Origin: Anaerolineae bacterium | GTDB lineage: Bacteria > Chloroflexota > Anaerolineae > Aggregatilineales > Phototrophicaceae | Length of the DNA: 64,000 bases | Direction of reading: 5' to 3' | Assembly: GCA_022820665.1 (NCBI GenBank) | Contig: JAJEFB010000052.1 | Coordinates: 62,001-126,000 of the forward strand | Part shown: positions 8,286 to 17,815 of the stretch, in pieces | How positions within the stretch are numbered: position 1 is the first letter of the stretch | Layout of the letters: the number at the start of each line of letters is the position of its first letter | Notes under the pieces: generated by a model | Seen by the model: only the letters and a program-made list of their open reading frames with translations | Told to the model about the DNA's origin: nothing | Database searches by the model: none | Translations under genes and position numbers: made by a program

Positions 8286-9548
8286 ATGTTTCGAGTAGCG
8301 GGTATAGAAAGGCAAAGGACGGTGGACGGCAAAGCGAATCAAATTATGGTCGTTGCCGCGCGTCGAGATGACAGAAGCCGAACCAGGCAACTACTTGGCG
8401 CGGAATACGCCCTTTCGATTTCCACCAATGCCGTGTCCGCGCTGGATATGGCGCGACGATCGCCGGATATTGATCTCATGTTAGTTGTCGGTCCCTTGAA
8501 CGATATGACCGAATCGGAGTTGCTGGGGGCGATACAACAGTCACCCGCCATTTTCCCCTTGCCGGTCATATTTGTCGCTGAAGCCGCGGCGCCCGAGGAA
8601 GTCGCGTCAGCGCTGCGGTTGGGCGCGGCCGACTACATTGCGGGAGCCTGTACTGACGAAGTCTTGCTGGCGCGGATCCGCTCCTGTCTCGCCGCCAAGG
8701 CGTTGATAGATTCGCTGGAAACCTGCATCGCCGAATTGACCGAGACGGAAGAACTGCACATGCGTTTGTTCCGCATGGCTTCGCACGATCTGAAGGCTCC
8801 GCTCAACAATATACGAATCGCGGAAGGCATCCTGCGCCTGGCTGCCACAGACAGGGGCGAGGTTGCGCATGCCTTGGATACGATTGGACTGATGGTAGAC
8901 AATATGAGCGACATCATCAGCAACTTTCTCGACATGATGGAAGTGCAGACGGGGAAACTGGAGCTGACGATAAAGCCGGTCAATTTGCGCGATGTACAGA
9001 CAAACGTCGTCAACCAATATCGCTTTGCGGCGAAGAAAAAGAACATTCGCTTGGAACTTGGCGCAACGGACGGTTGGGTGCTCGCGGATCCACAGCGTCT
9101 GGTGCAAGCGCTGGGAAATCTGGTCAGCAACGCTATCAAATTCAGCCTCAATGACAGTAAAGTGACGATAAGCTCCGCGCGGCAACAGGGATGCGGCGTC
9201 ATCATCGTGGCGGACGAAGGTCCTGGTATCCCGTCATTTGAACGCGACAATCTCTTTAAGGAATACGGCAGGTTGAGCACTCGGCCGACCGGGGGCGAGT
9301 CGAGCAGCGGTTTGGGCTTGTGGATCGTCAAGCAATTGATGTATGCCCAGAACGGTTCGGTCGGCGCGGAATTCCCCGAAAATGGCGGATCGCGTTTCTG
9401 GATATCCTTGCCGGAGTGTTCGCCGGATACATATCCCGCGGTCGACAATGTCCGGGCAGAGAAGGCGTGCCTGTTCCCCGCCAGCAAAGAGGAAGCAGTT
9501 TCCGCGCGCGCTCGCGGGTTGAGCGATGACAGCGCAGGCGACGGATGA
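8286..9548 (+). CDS. Histidine kinase with an N-terminal pseudo-receiver domain
   Basis: About 420 residues. Residues 21-138 have the outline of a response-regulator receiver domain, but the phosphoacceptor Asp is replaced (DLMLVVGPL) and the conserved Lys near the end is Ala (IAGAC instead of the usual KP), so it cannot be phosphorylated normally. The HisKA domain follows with SHDLKAPLNN (His167), then HATPase_c boxes NLVSNAIKFS, DEGPGIP and GLGLWIV, all intact. It has no membrane helix, so it senses something in the cytoplasm. No response regulator is adjacent. The start is uncertain: TTG 8265, ATG 8286 and ATG 8346 are all possible. It overlaps the next gene by ATGA. Confidence 0.85.
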   Translation: MFRVAGIERQRTVDGKANQIMVVAARRDDRSRTRQLLGAEYALSISTNAVSALDMARRSPDIDLMLVVGPLNDMTESELLGAIQQSPAIFPLPVIFVAEAAAPEEVASALRLGAADYIAGACTDEVLLARIRSCLAAKALIDSLETCIAELTETEELHMRLFRMASHDLKAPLNNIRIAEGILRLAATDRGEVAHALDTIGLMVDNMSDIISNFLDMMEVQTGKLELTIKPVNLRDVQTNVVNQYRFAAKKKNIRLELGATDGWVLADPQRLVQALGNLVSNAIKFSLNDSKVTISSARQQGCGVIIVADEGPGIPSFERDNLFKEYGRLSTRPTGGESSSGLGLWIVKQLMYAQNGSVGAEFPENGGSRFWISLPECSPDTYPAVDNVRAEKACLFPASKEEAVSARARGLSDDSAGDG

Positions 9549-10801
9549 GACTCGCTCTGCTCAGCGATCAGATACCCCCTGAAGGCGCCGGCGGAGCGGA
9601 GGCGGTCGTCTGGCGACTGGCGCGGGGCTTGGCGGACAAGGGGCAGGAAGTTCACGTTGTCGCCACGACCAGGGGCGCATCGTTTGAAGAAATCCGCGAA
9701 GGCGTCCCAACGTATCATATCCACAGTAAATATCCGGAGCGATTCCGAGCCTGGCTGTCATTGCGGAATCCGGGAACAGTCGGCCAATTGCGGTCTCTGC
9801 TGCGGCGCTTGCAGCCCCAGGTCGTCAACGCGCACAATATTCACTTTTACATCAGCTACCACGCTCTGAAAATCGCGCGCGAGGCTGGCGCCGCCACAGT
9901 CTTTAGCGCCCACGATGTCATGCCCTTCGCTTATTCCAAACTCCGCCACTTTGCGCGAGGGGATCCGCGACAGATAAACTTGCCCGACAGCTATCGTCTG
10001 CCGCGCTTTTACAACCTGAAAAGTAATCGCTTCCGTTACAATCCCTGGCGCAATCGAGTCATCCGTCATTATCTCAGCCGTTATGCCGATCGGCGCACCG
10101 TACCAAGCCAGGCATTGGCGGATGCCTTCATGGTTAACAGCCTGCCGCCTGCCGAAGTGGTTCACAATGGCATCGATCTGCGGGAATGGTCAGAGCCCGA
10201 TCGCGCCCTGGTCACGGAACTGCGGCGCCGCTTCGACTTGGGTGGCAAACAGGTGGTTCTGATCGCGGGCCGCTTGACGCCTGACAAAGGCACGGTACCA
10301 TTGCTGAAGGCGATGGACAGGCTTAAGGAGAGGCTGCCAGGGATGCGCGTCTTGGCATTGACCGCTCGAGACATCGACGAGCAGATACCGGCGGCGTATT
10401 CTCATCTGCGCTCGTTGATCCGCGCAGGCGGCTGGCTCAGCGGCGCGGAATTGCGCGCGGCCTATGATTTGGCGGACGTGGTCGCCGTCCCTTCGGTGAT
10501 TTTCGATACCTTTCCTACGGTCAATCTGGAAGCGATGGCAGCTGGCAAACCGGTCATTGCAACTTGTTTCGGCGGCTCTCCCGAGATCGTAATTGATGGT
10601 GAAACCGGCTTCATCGTCAATCCATTTGAAACAAGGACCCTGGCCGAGCGATTGGGGCGCTTGCTTGAAGACCGCGACTTGAGCCGCGAAATGGGACGCC
10701 GTGGACGGGCGCGCGTCCGCGAGCAGTTCGCCCTGGACAAGCAGGTAGAGCGAATGCTGGCCATTTACGCGTCCGCGCGCGGCGATCGCGGATCAAGTTG
10801 A
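9545..10801 (+). CDS. GT4-family glycosyltransferase
   Basis: A 418-residue GT-B fold glycosyltransferase that moves a sugar from a nucleotide-sugar donor. The N-terminal domain starts MRLALLSDQIPPEGAGGAE, the usual glycine-rich acceptor loop; the C-terminal domain has the AGRLTPDKGTVPLLKA start and the donor-binding PSVIFDTFPTVNLEAMAAGKPV stretch with the E-x7-E type motif (family PF00534). Its ATG overlaps the kinase stop codon (ATGA), so the two are translationally coupled. Cytoplasmic. The acceptor is unknown; envelope polysaccharide or glycolipid is likely. Confidence 0.9.
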   Translation: MRLALLSDQIPPEGAGGAEAVVWRLARGLADKGQEVHVVATTRGASFEEIREGVPTYHIHSKYPERFRAWLSLRNPGTVGQLRSLLRRLQPQVVNAHNIHFYISYHALKIAREAGAATVFSAHDVMPFAYSKLRHFARGDPRQINLPDSYRLPRFYNLKSNRFRYNPWRNRVIRHYLSRYADRRTVPSQALADAFMVNSLPPAEVVHNGIDLREWSEPDRALVTELRRRFDLGGKQVVLIAGRLTPDKGTVPLLKAMDRLKERLPGMRVLALTARDIDEQIPAAYSHLRSLIRAGGWLSGAELRAAYDLADVVAVPSVIFDTFPTVNLEAMAAGKPVIATCFGGSPEIVIDGETGFIVNPFETRTLAERLGRLLEDRDLSREMGRRGRARVREQFALDKQVERMLAIYASARGDRGSS

Positions 10802-10811
10802 GGTGACTTCG

Positions 10812-11735
10812 ATGAGCGTCAACCCCTTGCGTCCGCTTGCCTATCGAAACGCAAGCGACCTAAAGCGCGCTCAAGCGGCTTTAATGAGATGGGTAAGCTG
10901 TGTTGGCCATTGCTATTATTTGCACAAGGGCGATATCGGGCATCGCTTGTTCAACGGCTGCTATGGATACGATAAAACCGATGTGTTCCGCTATTGGATG
11001 GATGACGCGGGCCAGGTAGGCGCTTTCGCCCTCCTTTACCCGCATTGGGAATCTTTTGACCTTCAAGTCGCGCCGAGCCTCTTCTGCAGCGACAGCCATG
11101 CTGACCTGATCAGGTATTGTGAAGACCAGACGCTCCGCCTCGGGGGAAAATATCGCAAGACGATTAAAAAGTGGGTGATTGAAGTATGCGACTGCGACCA
11201 GGCGCGTCAGGACTTCCTGGCGGCCTGTGGTTACTCGCAAAGTAAGCATTGGTTCACCTTGACGCGGCGCCAACTCGACAGTTTTCCCGATGCCGCGCTG
11301 CCCCCCGGCTTCCACTTTCACGCCGCGTCCGCCGCTGATGTTGAAGCGCTGGCGGATGTGCACAATCACAGCTTCACCAACAAATGGAATGCCGAATCCT
11401 ATGGCGAGGTTTTTCGCTCGCCGCACCTGGAATACGAGATTGTGGTTGTGGCGCCGGACGGGCGCTTCGCGGCTTTCACCAATGTTTGGGTCGACGCCGT
11501 GAATCGCTCGCTGCTTTTTGAACCTGTCGGCACGCACTCGGATTATCGCCGTCGCGGGCTCGGCAAAGCCCTGATGACTTATGCGCTCAAGCGCATGAAG
11601 GCAGAGCATGACCTGGTATGCGCCTACGTCTGCCACGAGCCGGCGGATAAAAACCCGGCTTCCGGCGCCTTGTACGCTTCGGTCGGTTTTCAGGAGCTTC
11701 ACAAGATTTACGAATATGTCAAGCCCTTGACCTAG
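10812..11735 (+). CDS. GNAT acetyltransferase, probably two GNAT domains
   Basis: 307 residues from the ATG at 10812, which has AGGTG seven bases upstream; an in-frame GTG lies at 10803. The C-terminal half (about 155-305) is a clear GNAT domain with the acetyl-CoA motif A (VGTHSDYRRRGLGKALM) and the YASVGF motif near the end. The N-terminal half is GNAT-like in layout but degenerate, as in tandem GNAT proteins such as mycothiol synthase. The substrate is not predictable. It follows the GT4 gene by 10 bases and probably belongs to the same transcript. Confidence 0.8.
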   Translation: MSVNPLRPLAYRNASDLKRAQAALMRWVSCVGHCYYLHKGDIGHRLFNGCYGYDKTDVFRYWMDDAGQVGAFALLYPHWESFDLQVAPSLFCSDSHADLIRYCEDQTLRLGGKYRKTIKKWVIEVCDCDQARQDFLAACGYSQSKHWFTLTRRQLDSFPDAALPPGFHFHAASAADVEALADVHNHSFTNKWNAESYGEVFRSPHLEYEIVVVAPDGRFAAFTNVWVDAVNRSLLFEPVGTHSDYRRRGLGKALMTYALKRMKAEHDLVCAYVCHEPADKNPASGALYASVGFQELHKIYEYVKPLT

Positions 11736-11799
11736 GACGCTGAGCGGCGCGCGGGGGGAGCGCTGCAGCGATTTCGACGACTTGGCGCAAGCGCCCTCG

Positions 11800-11827
11800 T
11801 TCACATCGCGCCACAATCTGTTACAAT
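11800..11827 (+). promoter_or_regulatory. Sigma70-type promoter of cysS
   Basis: -35 TTCACA (11800-11805), a 16-base spacer and -10 TACAAT (11822-11827), each five of six to consensus. The predicted start of transcription is about 40 bases before the cysS ATG. Confidence 0.65.
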
Positions 11828-11872
11828 ACGATTCGCAAAGTTTGACGCAAAATCAAGAGGATAGCGGAGAAT

Positions 11873-13336
11873 ATGCCTTTGCAGATCTTCAACGTGTTAG
11901 GGCGCGAGAAACAAGCCTTCATTCCGATTCAAGACGGGCGCGTCGGCCTGTATGTCTGTGGGCCCACGGTCTACGAGCATTCGCATTTGGGACATGCCAA
12001 GACATACGTATCTTTTGACGTGGTGGCGCGTTACCTGCGTTATCGCGGCTTCGACCTGCTCTACGTGCAGAACATCACCGATGTCGGTCACTTGCGCGCC
12101 AACGAAGAAGACAGAATCCTTGTGCGGGCGGCGCAGCTCAATGCCAAGCCCATGCAAATTGTCGAGACCTATACGCGCAGCTATTTTGAAGATATGGACG
12201 CGCTGGGTGTGCAACGTCCGGATATTTCGCCACGCGCCAGCGGTCATGTGCCGGAACAGATTGAGATGATAGAAACGCTGATCGCCAACGGCAATGCTTA
12301 TGTCGCGGATGGCAACGTCTATTTCGATGTGCTCAGCGATGAGGACTATGGCAAATTGTCGAACCGGCGCGTACAAGAACAACAAGACGAATCTCGCGAC
12401 CTGGTCGGTGGAGACAAGCGGCATCCGGCTGATTTCGCGCTATGGAAGAAAGCCGAGCCGGAACACATCCTGCGCTGGAACAGTCCTTGGGGCGTCGGCT
12501 TTCCCGGTTGGCACATCGAGTGTTCCGCCATGGCGCAGAAGTATTTGGGGGCTAACTTCGATATTCACGGCGGCGGCATCGACAATATCTACCCGCATAA
12601 TGAGAACGAAATTGCCCAAAGCGAATGCGCCAATTGCCAGCCATTTGCCAATTACTGGATGCTAACCGGTAGCCTGAACGTGCTTGACCCCGACGAAGGA
12701 ATTCCGGTCAAGATGAGCAAATCGCTGGGCAATTATGTGACGATCAAAGATGCGCTGAACGCCTACCGCCCCCAAGAACTGCGCTATTTTATTCTGACCT
12801 CGCATTACAGCAATCCGGTTGTCTATAGCGAAGATGCGCTTGCTTCTGCCAAGTCCGGTTGGGAGCGCCTGATGAACGCGGTTAGGCTGGTGCGGCAACG
12901 CATGAACAGCGCAGGCGACGGTGATGCCGGCAGCGCTTTCTGCCAGCGGGTTGATCGCGCCAAAGAAGAATTCGCAAAAGTCATGGATGACGATCTTAAC
13001 TCGCCGCGCGGCATCGCCGTTTTGCAGGATTTGACGCGCGAAGTGAATACCTTGCTGAACAGTGATACTGAAGTGGGTCTGTATACGCTGGCGGCTATCG
13101 ACGAGGCCTACGCTTCCCTTGGCGGCGGGGTACTCGGTCTGGTGCCGGCGATTGAAGCGGGTGACAGCGGCGATGGACAGCGGGAGGCGGCTTTGATTGA
13201 AATGCTAATTGATATGCGAGCGCGGGCGCGGGCCGAGCGCGACTTCGCGCGCAGCGATCAGATTCGCGATCAGTTGGCCGGCTTGGGCGTCGTCTTGGAA
13301 GATCGCGCCGATGGGACGATTTGGAAGCTGACGTAA
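11873..13336 (+). CDS. cysS: Cysteinyl-tRNA synthetase
   Basis: 487 residues, the normal length for CysRS, a class I aminoacyl-tRNA synthetase that charges tRNA-Cys. The zinc-binding Cys lies in YVCGPTVYEHSHLGHAK, which also holds the HIGH-type motif; HIECSAM and HNENEIAQ give further zinc ligands, and KMSKSLGNY is the KMSKS loop. The C-terminal DALR-type helical domain is present. The start has GAGGAT upstream. In many bacteria cysS lies beside rlmB; here a restriction-modification pair separates them. Confidence 0.97.
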   Translation: MPLQIFNVLGREKQAFIPIQDGRVGLYVCGPTVYEHSHLGHAKTYVSFDVVARYLRYRGFDLLYVQNITDVGHLRANEEDRILVRAAQLNAKPMQIVETYTRSYFEDMDALGVQRPDISPRASGHVPEQIEMIETLIANGNAYVADGNVYFDVLSDEDYGKLSNRRVQEQQDESRDLVGGDKRHPADFALWKKAEPEHILRWNSPWGVGFPGWHIECSAMAQKYLGANFDIHGGGIDNIYPHNENEIAQSECANCQPFANYWMLTGSLNVLDPDEGIPVKMSKSLGNYVTIKDALNAYRPQELRYFILTSHYSNPVVYSEDALASAKSGWERLMNAVRLVRQRMNSAGDGDAGSAFCQRVDRAKEEFAKVMDDDLNSPRGIAVLQDLTREVNTLLNSDTEVGLYTLAAIDEAYASLGGGVLGLVPAIEAGDSGDGQREAALIEMLIDMRARARAERDFARSDQIRDQLAGLGVVLEDRADGTIWKLT

Positions 13337-13409
13337 TCATTTTTTCCAAGAGCCGGGCGCGTAGTGCTCCCTTCTCTTCTCTGCTCCCAGATCTGTTGAG
13401 GTAATTTCA

Positions 13410-14060
13410 TTGAAGAATCTCACCGTAACTGACATCAAACATGAAGCGAGTATATTTCTGCGCATCCTAAGTCAGCGCGGTGTCGACTCGTTGTTTGGCA
13501 AAAATGATGGCAAAGCCGTGGGAACTTTCGTTGAACACGAATTCCATGCATATTTGGGACGAGACTACAACTATGTCATAGGTAGTTCCGCAAGCGGTAT
13601 TGATTTTCCAGCACTTGGCGTTGACTTAAAGGTCACATCAACTCGCCAACCTCAGTCTTCTTGCCCGTATAGTTCCGCAGAACAAAAGGTATATGGTTTG
13701 GGCTACCATCTCATGGTGTTCGTGTATGATAAACGGGACGACATGGAGAGTGAACTCGCATACCTGAACTTTATCAACGCAGTTTTTGTTGAGGACAAGC
13801 GAACGGCTGACTTTCAGACGACAAGAGGTATCATTAGTATTCTTAACAACGGCGCTAACTTAGATGATATAGATGCCTTTCTAGAAGAGAGAAACCTTCC
13901 GCTTGACGATATTGGGCGTAGAATGTTGGCAGGGAGAATCGTAGAGGACCCGCCAATACAAGGTTACATTACCATTTCTAACGCGCTTCAATGGCGGCTT
14001 CAATACGCTCGAACCATTTCAGTTGCAGGTCAGGTAGATGGTGTGGACAGCATATTGTGA
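13410..14060 (+). CDS. Type II restriction endonuclease (PD-(D/E)XK type)
   Basis: A 216-residue protein read as a restriction enzyme from its fold motif and its partner. The candidate nuclease core is D65-x6-D72-L-K74 within GIDFPALGVDLKVTS, preceded by a helix with E42/E44; this arrangement (D...DxK) is the PD-(D/E)XK active site. It starts at TTG 13410 with TTGAGG upstream and overlaps the methyltransferase start by four bases (GTGA). Base composition is visibly AT-richer than the flanking genes. The recognition site is unknown, and I cannot match it to a named enzyme. Confidence 0.7.
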   Translation: MKNLTVTDIKHEASIFLRILSQRGVDSLFGKNDGKAVGTFVEHEFHAYLGRDYNYVIGSSASGIDFPALGVDLKVTSTRQPQSSCPYSSAEQKVYGLGYHLMVFVYDKRDDMESELAYLNFINAVFVEDKRTADFQTTRGIISILNNGANLDDIDAFLEERNLPLDDIGRRMLAGRIVEDPPIQGYITISNALQWRLQYARTISVAGQVDGVDSIL

Positions 14061-15586
14061 GCAAAAAAAAGATCCTTGGCGATTTCCAGACCCCCGTCCA
14101 ACTTGCGCGAAATGTTATTTCCAGGCTTTTTGCTGATGGGATTCACTGGGAACGTATTCTTGAACCAACATGTGGGCAAGGTAATTTCATTCGCGTATGC
14201 ATCGAACAGGGGGCTAGTGTTCGCGAGATAATTGGGCTGGAACTACAGCAAAGCTATGTAGAGAAGTCCAAAAGAATCAGCTCAGAAACGGTACAAGTGT
14301 CGATATACCAACAGGACATTTTCGACCTCAATTTAGCCACGTCGCTGCAATGGAATACCTTGTCGCCACTTCTTGTCGTTGGCAACCCTCCTTGGATAAC
14401 CAATGCAGAACAAGGGCGCTTAAACGGTAAGAATCTTCCAAGAAAATCAAATTTTCAAAAATTGTCCGGTCTTGATGCGATAACTGGCAAGTCGAATTTT
14501 GACATCGCTGAGGCTGTCTGGCTAAAACTCATTCGCGAATTTGTTAATGATCCCGTAACTATTGCTTTATTGTGTAAAACATCAGTTGCGCGCAAAGTTG
14601 CGCAATTCGTTTTAGACAACGAGTTGCATGTAAACAGTATGTCCCTATATCGCATTGAGGCGCAGAGATGGTTTAACGTTGCCGTTGATGCCGGTCTATT
14701 TGCTCTTGAACTCAACCAAGGTGATATTTCTTATGATGTTGCCGAATTCGATAATTTGCTGGATGCGCGTCATACAAGAACATTCGGATTTCATGGAAGG
14801 AAGATCGTCGCAGACTTAGATTCTTATCGCCAAGTTGAGAGTTTGGAGGGCACTAGTCAGCTTATATGGCGCCAAGGCGTGAAACATGACGCGGCAAAAG
14901 TTATGGAATTAACGTATCGAGATGGAATTTTAAGAAATGGATATGGAGATCTTGTCGAAATTGAAACGGACTATCTCTATCCACTCCTAAAGAGTTCAGA
15001 TTTGCAATCAATTTGCTTAGGTTTTGTACCCAGAAAATACGTAATAGTGACGCAAAAAAAAGTGGGTCAGCAGACTGTACATTTGCGTGATCATGCTCCA
15101 AAACTCTGGCGTTACTTGAACTCGCACACAGATCAACTAGACTCTCGAAAATCGAGTATCTATAAGAATGCTCCACAGTTTTCGATGTTTGGTATAGGAG
15201 AATACTCCTTTCAACCTTACAAAATTGTGGTTGCGGGCTTCTACTTGCCAGCACGATTCGTCGTGGTTTCTGGATATCAAGGCAAACAGATTCTTGTAGA
15301 TGACACATGCTATTCTTTGTCTTTTGATGAAGAGTGGGAGGCTCGCTTAATTTGTGCTCTATTGAATCACCCGGCGGTGAGTAAATTCCTAACGAGCATT
15401 ACTTTTGCGGATTCCAAAAGACCCATTACAAAGGGTGTGTTGGAACGCATAAACTTAAAAGCAGTCTATGATCAAGTGAACATTGATAAATTGACGAATT
15501 CTACCACCGACTCTTACGGCAAATCTGTTAATTGTGATCGGAGAAATGTTGAAATCCAATTGCGATTGTTTGAGGGCGATGAGTAG
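14057..15586 (+). CDS. N6-adenine DNA methyltransferase of a type II R-M system
   Basis: 509 residues from GTG 14057, which overlaps the nuclease stop codon. It has the gamma-class (TaqI-like) order: motif X FQTP (10-13), the AdoMet motif EPTCGQGNF (36-44) and the catalytic NPPW (110-113), followed by a long target-recognition region. It methylates adenine to protect host DNA from the adjacent nuclease. Codon use and base composition are AT-rich like its partner and unlike cysS and rlmB, which suggests the pair was acquired together. A longer frame begins at 13991 inside the nuclease gene but lacks family sequence there. Confidence 0.9.
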   Translation: MSKKKILGDFQTPVQLARNVISRLFADGIHWERILEPTCGQGNFIRVCIEQGASVREIIGLELQQSYVEKSKRISSETVQVSIYQQDIFDLNLATSLQWNTLSPLLVVGNPPWITNAEQGRLNGKNLPRKSNFQKLSGLDAITGKSNFDIAEAVWLKLIREFVNDPVTIALLCKTSVARKVAQFVLDNELHVNSMSLYRIEAQRWFNVAVDAGLFALELNQGDISYDVAEFDNLLDARHTRTFGFHGRKIVADLDSYRQVESLEGTSQLIWRQGVKHDAAKVMELTYRDGILRNGYGDLVEIETDYLYPLLKSSDLQSICLGFVPRKYVIVTQKKVGQQTVHLRDHAPKLWRYLNSHTDQLDSRKSSIYKNAPQFSMFGIGEYSFQPYKIVVAGFYLPARFVVVSGYQGKQILVDDTCYSLSFDEEWEARLICALLNHPAVSKFLTSITFADSKRPITKGVLERINLKAVYDQVNIDKLTNSTTDSYGKSVNCDRRNVEIQLRLFEGDE

Positions 15587-15615
15587 TTCTTCTCCAAGTC
15601 GGAGAGCGTTGAGCT

Positions 15616-16377
15616 ATGCCTGAATTTCTCTACGGGCATTGGGCGGTAATCGAGGCGATGCGCGCGGATCGGCGCAAGCTGGATGCGCTGATGATTCATG
15701 AACGCGCCGAAAAACGCGGTCCTGTCGGCGACGCCATGAGTATGGCGGAAGAGCTACAACTGCCGATTCAACGCGTGCAGCGGCGCATTCTTGATGACTT
15801 GGCAAGAAACGGCAATCACCAGGGCTTGGTCTTGCGCGTGGGACCTTATCCCTATTGCGACGTGGAAGAGATCTTGGGTACAGCCGCCCGCCGCAAGGAA
15901 AAACCCTTCATCCTTTTGCTTGACCTGCTCAAGGATCCGCAGAATGTCGGCGCCCTGATTCGCGTCAGCGATGCTGTCGGCGCGCATGGCATCGTGATCC
16001 AGGAGCGCCGCAGCGTGGCGGTGACGCCGGCCGTGGTAAACGCTTCATCAGGCGCGGTGGAGCATATCAACGTGGCGCAGGTGACCAACCTCGTCTCCGC
16101 CATGAAGGAACTGAAAGATCAAGACGTCTGGATGGTCGGGCTGGACGTGGGACATAACATCCCCCCGCTGGACAAAACCGACCTGAACATGGCGCTGGGA
16201 CTGGTGATGGGCAGTGAAGGCGAGGGCTTGCGCCGCCTGGTGCGCGATACCTGCGACCTCTTGTTGACGCTGCCGATGCGCGGCCAGGTAGGTAGCTTGA
16301 ATGTCGCGACCGCCGGCGCTATCGCGCTCTATTCCGCCTGGAGCGCCCGCGGCTGGAACGGCTGGGTCCACGCCTGA
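15616..16377 (+). CDS. rlmB: 23S rRNA/tRNA 2'-O-ribose methyltransferase, RlmB/TrmH family
   Basis: 253 residues of the SPOUT (SpoU) class. The N-terminal substrate-binding domain covers about 1-75 (FLYGHWAVIEAM). The trefoil-knot motifs follow: DLLKDPQNVGALIRVSDAVGA, then LVMGSEGEGL, then a conserved LPMRG..GSLNVATAGAIAL at the end. Such enzymes 2'-O-methylate a guanosine in 23S rRNA (RlmB) or related RNA targets. It sits 29 bases after the inserted methyltransferase. The placement next to cysS supports the RlmB reading. Confidence 0.9.
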   Translation: MPEFLYGHWAVIEAMRADRRKLDALMIHERAEKRGPVGDAMSMAEELQLPIQRVQRRILDDLARNGNHQGLVLRVGPYPYCDVEEILGTAARRKEKPFILLLDLLKDPQNVGALIRVSDAVGAHGIVIQERRSVAVTPAVVNASSGAVEHINVAQVTNLVSAMKELKDQDVWMVGLDVGHNIPPLDKTDLNMALGLVMGSEGEGLRRLVRDTCDLLLTLPMRGQVGSLNVATAGAIALYSAWSARGWNGWVHA

Positions 16378-16459
16378 GTGCCCGGCGGGATGCACTGGCA
16401 CGGCAGGAAAACTAATGCTTTTGATCTTCAAGCGCGAGGCGCTGATTCGGTCTTGTGAG

Positions 16460-17815
16460 TCATTCAGAATCAAGAGCGTTTGACCGTCGCAAGAACCCTG
16501 CGCTCAAGATGCAAAGAACTCCCATTAATAGACCACCGCTGATAAATGGCATGCCTGCCCCGAAGACTTGAAATGCTAGTCCAGCCAAGATAGGCGCGCC
16601 AGCGTTCGCCGCGCTGACCAGCGCCGAACTAAGGCCGAGCGCGCTGCCATATTCGCTTTCGCCGACCGATTGGGTGATCAAGCTATTCAGCGCTGGACGG
16701 ATTAGCGCCGCGCCGACAGAAATAGGAACCAAAGCCAGCGCCAGCCAGAGCAGGCCGGCGGAGCCATTGTTTCCGTTGGCCGGCAACTGAACGCGCAGAT
16801 CGCCGATCAAGGCTTGAGTTCGCGTCGGCGCCTGGGCCACCAGATCGCGCGCGACCAGTTCTCGCACGTAAAACGGATGCGGCTGCTCCGGCGTCGCGCC
16901 GGCAAGCAGCAGCCCAAGCGCCAGCAGGAAAAGCGCGGCCATCACCAGGCGCCCTTCGCCGAATCTGCTGCTCCAGGGTCCGATGGCGCGCATCTGGACG
17001 ATCACCAGAATGATGCCGACAAATAGAAACAGGGCGGCGTTGCCAGCCCCGAGGAAGCCCAGGCGCGTTAATGTGAAGAGGCCGAGCAAGCTCTCAAATC
17101 CGAAGAAAATGAACTGCTGCGCGAACATCAGCAAGAGCAGAAAACCCACGAAGGGTCGCGCCAGATAGCGAAAGAGCGTCACAGGATTTATGCCGCTGCT
17201 GGCTGCGCCTCGGCGTCGCTCCGGCGGATGGGTTTCCTTGAACATATAGGTTGTGATCAGAATCGACAGGAAGGAATAGAGCGCGGCGGTAAAAGCGGGC
17301 GCGGCGAGCGAGTCGCTCAGCTCAAAGCTGAGTATCGCGATGGCGGGACCAAAGATGAAACCCAAACCAAATGCAGCGCCGGTAATGCCTAATCCACGCG
17401 CTCGATTGGAAGCGTCGGTGATATCGGACAGGGCGGCTTGAGCCGTGGCGATATTGGCGCCGAACAAACCGTCAAATAGCCGTGAAACGATGATCAAAGC
17501 CAATGAATTTGCCAAGCCCAGCATGATGAAACTGATGCAGGTTGTTACCTGGCTGATCAGCAGCAAAGGACGTCTGCCGTAGCGATCGGAAAGGGCGCCC
17601 ATCATGGGAACGCCAATCAATTGCGCCAGCGGGAAAGCCGCCAACACGAGCCCCACTTCGAGCGGTCCCGCGCCGTGAACTGCCGCATAGAGGTGCAAAA
17701 GCGGCAAGACAACGGTCAAGCCGAGCATGTCGACGAATACCATCAAGAAGATGGGAATGACCCGCCGCATATCAAGCTCGGTTGGCTCTCGGTTCACTGG
17801 TTCTGGCACTGGCAA
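16460..17815 (-). CDS. MFS transporter (DHA1/TetA-like)
   Basis: 451 residues with about twelve hydrophobic segments. The cytoplasmic loop between helices 2 and 3 has the MFS motif GALSDRYGRRPLLL, and the first helix region (FVDMLGLTVVLPLLHLY) is typical of drug:proton antiporters. A polar loop of about 55 residues (FYVRELVARDLVAQ to ANGNNGSAG) sits in the second half, longer than usual in TetA-type proteins. It is probably an efflux pump of the inner membrane; the substrate is unknown. It converges with rlmB. Confidence 0.85.
   Translation of the reverse strand: MPVPEPVNREPTELDMRRVIPIFLMVFVDMLGLTVVLPLLHLYAAVHGAGPLEVGLVLAAFPLAQLIGVPMMGALSDRYGRRPLLLISQVTTCISFIMLGLANSLALIIVSRLFDGLFGANIATAQAALSDITDASNRARGLGITGAAFGLGFIFGPAIAILSFELSDSLAAPAFTAALYSFLSILITTYMFKETHPPERRRGAASSGINPVTLFRYLARPFVGFLLLLMFAQQFIFFGFESLLGLFTLTRLGFLGAGNAALFLFVGIILVIVQMRAIGPWSSRFGEGRLVMAALFLLALGLLLAGATPEQPHPFYVRELVARDLVAQAPTRTQALIGDLRVQLPANGNNGSAGLLWLALALVPISVGAALIRPALNSLITQSVGESEYGSALGLSSALVSAANAGAPILAGLAFQVFGAGMPFISGGLLMGVLCILSAGFLRRSNALDSE

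Noticed and set aside
10881-11816. 311-codon open frame on the minus strand
   Set aside because: Opposite the GNAT gene, whose acetyl-CoA motif and ribosome binding site are clear.
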